Below are positions 6,825 to 9,626 of a stretch of 9,626 bases of DNA, one piece after another. Each line of letters opens with the position of its first letter. The first letter of the stretch is position 1. The notes under the pieces are model-generated. The model was not told the origin of the DNA, made no database searches, and was given only the letters and a program-made list of their open reading frames with translations. The stretch lies in NCBI GenBank assembly GCA_934446135.1, contig CAKSDT010000068.1, forward strand, positions 1-9,626. Reading direction: 5' to 3'. The position numbers and the translations under genes are program-made. This DNA is from an uncultured Clostridia bacterium. GTDB lineage: Bacteria; Bacillota; Clostridia; RGIG6154.

Positions 6825-6866
6825 TAAAGAAACAACCCGTTATAGATATAACGGGTTGTTTCTTTA
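6825..6866. terminator. Strong hairpin, likely two-way terminator
   Basis: A perfect 20-base inverted repeat (TAAAGAAACAACCCGTTATA and its complement) with a two-base centre. The GC part AACCCG/CGGGTT is flanked by GTTTCTTT on either strand. It lies ten bases after the end of the ribbon-helix-helix remnant and could stop its transcript. Confidence 0.75.
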
Positions 6867-6913
6867 AGTTTCTTTTCTTATAAATTAACTTGTCACCAAA
6901 TGGTCTGGAGCAC

Positions 6914-6965
6914 AATTTACAAGCCGTAGGCAAAGGAAATTTGGTTCAGATTGGACAAATCGAAC
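6914..6965 (+). repeat. AATTTrCAAGCCG repeat box, copy 1
   Basis: This segment aligns with 7211-7265: both begin AATTT(A/G)CAAGCCG, share GGAAATTT and GTTC in the middle, and end CAAATCGA(A/G)CC, with scattered differences and a small indel between. Each copy lies about 50 bases after a terminator-like hairpin and is followed by another hairpin. A short version (AATTAACAAGCCG, 141-153) accompanies the left-edge element. The function is unknown. Confidence 0.6.
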
Positions 6966-6988
6966 CCGAAGCGGCTCATATAGGGCCT

Positions 6989-7012
6989 CCCAAAAGTCGT
7001 TTGACTTTTGGG
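6989..7012. repeat. Hairpin CCCAAAAGTC / GACTTTTGGG
   Basis: A perfect ten-base stem with a GTTT loop. It is flanked by CCT and AAAAGGAGG, which can extend pairing imperfectly. There is no clear T-tract after it on the plus strand. Confidence 0.65.
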
Positions 7013-7019
7013 AAAAGGA

Positions 7020-7081
7020 GGAACAGCGGAGCATTTAAGCCGTGCTTTTTAAAGTGCGGCGATACGGCGTATGCTTGTTCC
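7020..7081. repeat. Nested hairpin between repeat copies
   Basis: An outer stem GGAACA (7020-7025) pairs with TGTTCC (7076-7081), with GCAT/ATGC (7031-7034/7071-7074) stacked inside. Within these, 7039-7048 pairs with 7051-7060 (GCCG…CGGC with two G-U pairs). An ATACG-G-CGTAT palindrome is adjacent. G-U pairs preserve the fold as RNA better than as DNA. Confidence 0.5.
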
Positions 7082-7110
7082 GATGCTCGAGCGGTGAGAT
7101 TTGGACAGAG

Positions 7111-7198
7111 TTTAATGGCATTATATCAAAAAACTCCGCTTGAAATAAAGCGGAGTTTTACTCACAGTTAATTCTTTTGATTAAATTCTGCCATTAAG
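7111..7198. repeat. 88-base nested inverted-repeat element, copy B
   Basis: Outer stem TTTAATGGCA (7111-7120) pairs with TGCCATTAAG (7189-7198; nine Watson-Crick pairs and one T-G) around the inner hairpin 7131-7158. It aligns without gaps to 41-128 (offset 7070). Four outer-stem pairs differ between the copies, each on both sides, so pairing is kept. The connecting segments are much less conserved than the stems. Confidence 0.7.
7131..7158 (-). terminator. Inner terminator-like hairpin of copy B
   Basis: An 11-base stem AAACTCCGCTT/AAGCGGAGTTT with a six-base loop. The longer T-run (TTTTTTGAT) follows on the minus strand, as in copy A; the plus side has TTTTAC. No minus-strand gene is seen that would need it. 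Confidence 0.65.
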
Positions 7199-7210
7199 CG
7201 GTCAATCGCT

Positions 7211-7278
7211 AATTTGCAAGCCGAGGAAGAACAGGGAAATTTTGTTCTGACTGCCAAATCGAGCCAAAACCTTTGGCT
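7211..7278 (+). repeat. AATTTrCAAGCCG repeat box, copy 2, with trailing hairpin
   Basis: The counterpart of 6914-6965, 297 bases downstream. It is followed directly by a seven-base hairpin AGCCAAA/TTTGGCT (7262-7278). An alternative pairing joins GAGCC (7261-7265) with GGCTC near 7312-7316. Confidence 0.55.
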
Positions 7279-7339
7279 TTAATAATGCTTTATACCGCTG
7301 ACGGCTCTGAAAACATTGATAAATTTGTCCCCGTTTTGG

Positions 7340-7368
7340 TTGAAAATGCCATTTTCGTATGATAGAAT
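7340..7368 (+). promoter_or_regulatory. Extended -10 promoter of the right-hand gene cluster
   Basis: TTGAAA (7340-7345), 17-base spacer, TAGAAT (7363-7368) preceded by TGA, an extended -10 feature. Transcription would start near 7375, giving a leader of about 165 bases before the DUF4279-like gene. Confidence 0.65.
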
Positions 7369-7400
7369 ATACACACGGTCAAATATTCAGAAATTCCCCG

Positions 7401-7466
7401 ATTGAAATTTATCTGCATCAGTAGGCTGATTTACAAGTCATGATGTAAATGAGGGCGAAATTTCAA
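7401..7466 (+). promoter_or_regulatory. Structured 5' leader of the right-hand cluster
   Basis: A closing stem TTGAAATTT (7402-7410) pairs with AAATTTCAA (7458-7466). It encloses a small CAG-TAGG-CTG hairpin (7419-7428) and a hairpin ATTTACA/TGTAAAT (7429-7435/7444-7450) with an eight-base loop. The three stems form a compact junction. A weaker TCCT/AGGA pairing follows near 7493-7511. I do not recognise a known riboswitch or T-box motif. No U-tract terminator is visible, so any control would be at translation or stability. Confidence 0.45.
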
Positions 7467-7539
7467 ACCCGCTTGATATGAACCGATATGTATCCTAAAG
7501 TATATAAAGGACAGTTATAAATAAGAAGAGGGGTTTATT

Positions 7540-7941
7540 ATGAATTACATTAATATCAGAATAAGTGCCAATAGTTTAAATCTCGAAAAGATAAACAGTG
7601 AATTAAACTTTGATAATTCCGTTTTCTGTAAAAAAGGAAATATTGGCGAATATAGGGGTGAAAAATTCACATTTAACGAAGATGTCTGGCAGTCAAAAAT
7701 TGAGGTAAAAGATGAAGATTTGATTGAAAATTTAAGAATCCTCGTTAATAAATTATACGGCAAAAAACTTTTTTTGCAAACATTACCGTGTGAATGCGAT
7801 TTTTCGATATGGATTACAATTTATTCTGAAAAAACTCAATCCAATCTCAGATTTGATAAAGATATTCTGAATAAAATTGTCGCAGTAGGTGCGTCATTGG
7901 ATATTTCTGTTATGAATTTACAAGAATTTTATGAAATGTAA
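7540..7941 (+). CDS. DUF4279-like small protein
   Basis: A 133-residue soluble protein without signal or membrane segment. It begins with a beta strand (NYINIRISANS), has EDVWQSKIEVKDEDL (47-61) followed by a helix, and ends with the pattern ILNKIVAVGASLDISVMNL near 109-127. From memory this is the usual layout of DUF4279 proteins: a Trp in the middle, a helix, a Cys-containing strand segment and a terminal helix with GASLDIDxY. The function of that family is not established. An AGAGGGG ribosome site lies six bases before the ATG. It is the first gene behind a structured leader and promoter. The region is AT-richer than the genes on the left, which together with the repeats suggests acquired DNA. 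An immunity-type role is only a guess from the context. Confidence 0.8.
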   Translation: MNYINIRISANSLNLEKINSELNFDNSVFCKKGNIGEYRGEKFTFNEDVWQSKIEVKDEDLIENLRILVNKLYGKKLFLQTLPCECDFSIWITIYSEKTQSNLRFDKDILNKIVAVGASLDISVMNLQEFYEM

Positions 7942-7968
7942 AAATGGTAAATGAAAATTTTTGCGTGT

Positions 7969-8015
7969 AAATAAACGGATTGGATTTAAGTAAAAATATT
8001 GCGGCTAAGAATACA
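7969..8015 (+). repeat. 47-base direct repeat, copy 1
   Basis: Identical to 9580-9626 except for one base (C at 8002, T at 9613). It begins with AAATAAACGG just after a coding end and covers the first part of the 58-codon ORF. The second copy runs off the window, so the full repeat may be longer. Confidence 0.95.
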
Positions 8016-8156
8016 ATAAATTGCGAAAATATGGAGACCGAGGTGGTAAATGCTGTGGGTTCTGCTGCCCAAACCTTGATAAAATACGATAAGAAATTTG
8101 GTGAGGCATTAAAAGTTTTCTTTGATCAACTTGCCACTATTTTAAGTTCGCAATAA
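7980..8156 (+). CDS. 58-codon helical ORF of unknown function, TTG start or truncated
   Basis: Reads DLSKNIAAKNTINCENMETE and continues with two likely amphipathic helices (VVNAVGSAAQTLIKYDKK and GEALKVFFDQLATILSS). Its frame is open from a stop at 7968-7970; the first possible start is TTG 7980, with only CGGA directly before it, so either initiation is weak or coupled, or the N-terminus has been lost. ATG 8031 is a shorter alternative. Size and helical hairpin character recall the small partner proteins of type VII/LXG toxin loci, but I see no WXG or other diagnostic motif. Its stop codon overlaps the ribosome site region of the next gene (TAATGGAGG), which implies shared transcription. The start of the same ORF reappears at 9591, after another small gene, with one residue change (Ala to Val). 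Confidence 0.5.
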   Translation: MDLSKNIAAKNTINCENMETEVVNAVGSAAQTLIKYDKKFGEALKVFFDQLATILSSQ

Positions 8157-8167
8157 TGGAGGTAACG

Positions 8168-8680
8168 ATGAAAAAATTTTTCGTAAAGCAATCACATACA
8201 AGTTTTAAGACCCTATTTGGAATGGTATTTTTTATATGCTTAGGTCTTACGGTATTGATAATTATAAGAAAAAAATATGTGCAATATGGCTGGATATTAT
8301 TTCTTGCATTTGTGCTTGCTATTTGTATTTTTATGTCAAGAGTACTTGATGGTTTTGGACTATACATTAACGGAAAAGATATATACTATAAAAAAATCAC
8401 AAATCATATTGTAGACTTAAACTCAATATGTGCAGTACAAATAATAAAAGCAGAAATTGACGGAAAGTTTGGAAGAAGACCGGTTCTGGATATTCGTGGA
8501 AGTGCTATGTACTCTATGGTTTTTTTGTCAGATGTTAAAGATGCTATGTATAATTATCAACAGGGGGATACAATGTTCATACATGAGTTTCGTGATTGTG
8601 TGCTTTTTTACACAATTTTAGACGAATCCGCATTGGAATATATAACTGCGTTAAAAAAAGATATAAAAATAATGCGATAA
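8168..8680 (+). CDS. Two-TM membrane protein with PH-like C-terminal domain
   Basis: I do not recognise a named family. The 170-residue protein has two hydrophobic helices (about 15-33 and 40-58) joined by a short RKKYVQYG turn. A C-terminal domain follows (about 61-170), starting GFGLYINGKDIYYKKI and continuing IVDLNSICAVQIIKAEI, a pattern typical of small bacterial PH-like domains. The domain should face the cytosol if the basic N-terminus is inside. An in-frame ATG at 8156 would add four residues, but GGAGGTAACG directly before ATG 8168 makes the latter the real start. It lies 11 bases after the 58-codon ORF and is probably translated from the same mRNA. Small two-TM–PH proteins often occur as immunity proteins against membrane-acting toxins; that role is inferred from context only. 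Confidence 0.75.
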   Translation: MKKFFVKQSHTSFKTLFGMVFFICLGLTVLIIIRKKYVQYGWILFLAFVLAICIFMSRVLDGFGLYINGKDIYYKKITNHIVDLNSICAVQIIKAEIDGKFGRRPVLDIRGSAMYSMVFLSDVKDAMYNYQQGDTMFIHEFRDCVLFYTILDESALEYITALKKDIKIMR

Positions 8681-8778
8681 ATACAAAAGTGACGGCATGG
8701 CTGTGAGCATAGTGTAAGAATCCATAATGGCAATGCAAAAATCTGCTCCGGTTATTAGAAAGATCATTGGGATTAAGG

Positions 8779-8980
8779 GTGAATACAAATAATAAAGCAG
8801 AACTCTTAAAACGCATTGTTGTTGAAAATTCAAATGAAATTATTATTGATGTGTAGAGAGATTGTATCAATAAGCACCTGTACGGATAATGTGTAAGAGT
8901 ATGTCTGCGAAGTTGGATACACCCTTGCGTATTTTGACGAAACGACAAGTTTAAAACGTTTGGAAATGGCGGGATGCTAA
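8779..8980 (+). pseudogene. Broken coding remnant between small genes
   Basis: A frame opening at GTG 8779 reads VNTNNKAELLKRIVVENSN and on to IIIDV, then a TAG at 8854; it continues as RDCINKHLYG to a TAA at 8887. A second piece in another frame (8897-8980) reads EYVCEVGYTLAYFDETTSLK and then RLEMAGC before a stop. The amino-acid patterns look coding-like, with alternating hydrophobic and charged residues, but no unbroken ORF joins them. I do not recognise the protein. The rest of the gap 8681-9021 holds nothing else I can support. The next gene's ribosome site lies just after it. Confidence 0.4.
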
Positions 8981-9021
8981 AGAGGAGTCGGTTGCTGAAC
9001 TTTGAGAAAGGATAAGAAAAG

Positions 9022-9585
9022 ATGAGTAGCATTAATAGCAAAGAATTACAAGAAACAATTCAATATCACATAGATAACAAGATGCTGTTGAATATTGAAC
9101 GCACTTTTGATAACGAAACGGATATTGTCCGTGGGTTTCCTATAAATGTTTCTGAAGAACTGGTTTTGATGACAGTTGTTAATGATTTTCACGATGAAGG
9201 GTTTGTTGTATTAAGGCTATCGGATATATCTGATGCTTATTCAAAAGAAAGCGATGCCTTTTACGAAAAAATATGTATTTCTGAAGGTTTACAAAATAAA
9301 GTTCAGCAGTGCTGTATAAATGCGATTTGCTCTGTAAAGTGCGTTTTACAACAACTTGAAAGTTACGATGGATTTATCTCTATAGAATGTGAAGAACAAA
9401 GGGAAAAATGTGCGTTTTTTCTTGGAAAAATCGTAACTGCAGAAGACGGCGGAGTTACTTTTGAGGATGTTGGAGTAGACGGCGAGTGGGATAATGAATC
9501 TCACCAAATTCCTTATGCGGATATAACACAAATAACCTTTGGGGATAATTATTCTAAAACATTCTACAAGTATGTGAATAAATAA
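9022..9585 (+). CDS. Hypothetical 187-residue acidic protein
   Basis: Soluble, acidic, with no signal or TM segment. It begins with IDNKMLLNIERTFDNETDIVRGFPINVSEELVLM (about 17-50), then DFHDEGFVVLRLSDISDAYS, a middle helix, a strand block FISIECEEQREKCAFFLGKI and a terminal block HQIPYADITQITFGDNYSKTFYKY. I recall this order (a GFP/S–E–LVL strand, 'GF.V.RLSDI', then 'IPY.DIT.I.FG.NY...F') from small uncharacterised proteins in many Bacillota, but cannot name the family. AGAAAGGA lies 11 bases before the ATG. No convincing promoter is seen close upstream, so it may depend on transcription from 7340. It is followed at once by the second copy of the 47-base repeat. The setting suggests a cassette-type gene; function unknown. 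Confidence 0.82.
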   Translation: MSSINSKELQETIQYHIDNKMLLNIERTFDNETDIVRGFPINVSEELVLMTVVNDFHDEGFVVLRLSDISDAYSKESDAFYEKICISEGLQNKVQQCCINAICSVKCVLQQLESYDGFISIECEEQREKCAFFLGKIVTAEDGGVTFEDVGVDGEWDNESHQIPYADITQITFGDNYSKTFYKYVNK

Positions 9586-9626
9586 ACGGATTGGATTTAA
9601 GTAAAAATATTGTGGCTAAGAATACA
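9580..9626 (+). repeat. 47-base direct repeat, copy 2 (cut by window end)
   Basis: Matches 7969-8015 at 46 of 47 positions. It starts inside the last codons of the 187-residue gene. It is 1611 bases from the first copy, so the interval between the repeats holds one two-TM gene, one broken gene and one 187-residue gene. Confidence 0.95.
9591..9626 (+). CDS. Start of a second copy of the 58-codon ORF (partial)
   Basis: From TTG 9591 the frame reads DLSKNIVAKNT before the window ends, one residue different from the first copy (Val for Ala). It also has an in-frame stop just upstream (9579-9581), as in the first copy. Here a GTG appears at 9612-9614, which is an alternative start. Whether the ORF continues intact cannot be seen. 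Confidence 0.45.
   Translation, partial: MDLSKNIVAKNT

Noticed and set aside
6890..7171. 93-codon plus-strand reading frame
   Set aside because: It starts at TTG without a ribosome site, covers two long inverted repeats and part of a diverged noncoding repeat, and its peptide has no protein-like pattern.
6825..7316. CRISPR array
   Set aside because: The repeats are diverged, few and irregularly spaced, with no constant repeat length or unique spacers, and no cas gene is present.
7401..7511. Known riboswitch or T-box
   Set aside because: The leader is structured, but I find none of the sequence signatures of the classes I know (no GGTGG T-box motif, no c-di-GMP or cobalamin-type core).
8577..9041. 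154-codon minus-strand reading frame
   Set aside because: It overlaps the ends of two supported plus-strand genes, has no ribosome site, and its peptide has no recognisable features.

Overview
The window looks like a chromosomal stretch of a low-GC Gram-positive bacterium of class Clostridia, plausibly a gut Oscillospirales or Ruminococcaceae relative. The reasons are AAGGAG-type ribosome sites, textbook TTGACA/TATAAT promoters with 17-base spacers, U-tract terminators, an SH3b–NlpC/P60 cell-wall hydrolase with a WalR-like box, and an eda–kdgK pair in which the aldolase carries an extra C-terminal domain. The family calls are secure; the taxon is inference.

Left part, minus strand (1-2078): an exported NlpC/P60 endopeptidase, a 99-residue conserved-looking unknown protein, and a LOG-family phosphoribohydrolase, each with its own visible promoter. 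The LOG promoter lies back to back with that of holA.

Middle part, plus strand (2192-6405): holA (DNA polymerase III delta); an operon of KDPG aldolase (with an apparent VOC/glyoxalase-type domain) and 2-keto-3-deoxygluconate kinase, which together turn 2-keto-3-deoxygluconate into pyruvate and glyceraldehyde 3-phosphate; and a membrane-anchored alpha/beta hydrolase. The last two units end in strong terminators.

Gene-poor part (6450-7539): about 1.1 kb with no intact gene. It holds a frameshifted remnant of a ribbon-helix-helix-like protein, a series of strong hairpins, and diverged copies of a repeat. One copy matches, without gaps, an element next to the NlpC gene at the left edge of the window: both are 88 bases long with the same nested stems, and several outer-stem base pairs differ by compensatory changes. 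The part ends with a good promoter and a roughly 165-base structured leader.

Right part (7540-9626): small, AT-richer genes of a different character. They are a DUF4279-like protein, a 58-codon helical ORF, a two-TM protein with a PH-like tail, a broken gene, and a 187-residue soluble acidic protein. After the last gene the start of the 58-codon ORF returns almost exactly (46 of 47 bases). Small unrelated genes separated by a reused segment resemble an immunity/cargo cassette array of the kind found behind polymorphic toxins. No toxin gene is in the window, so this remains a hypothesis.
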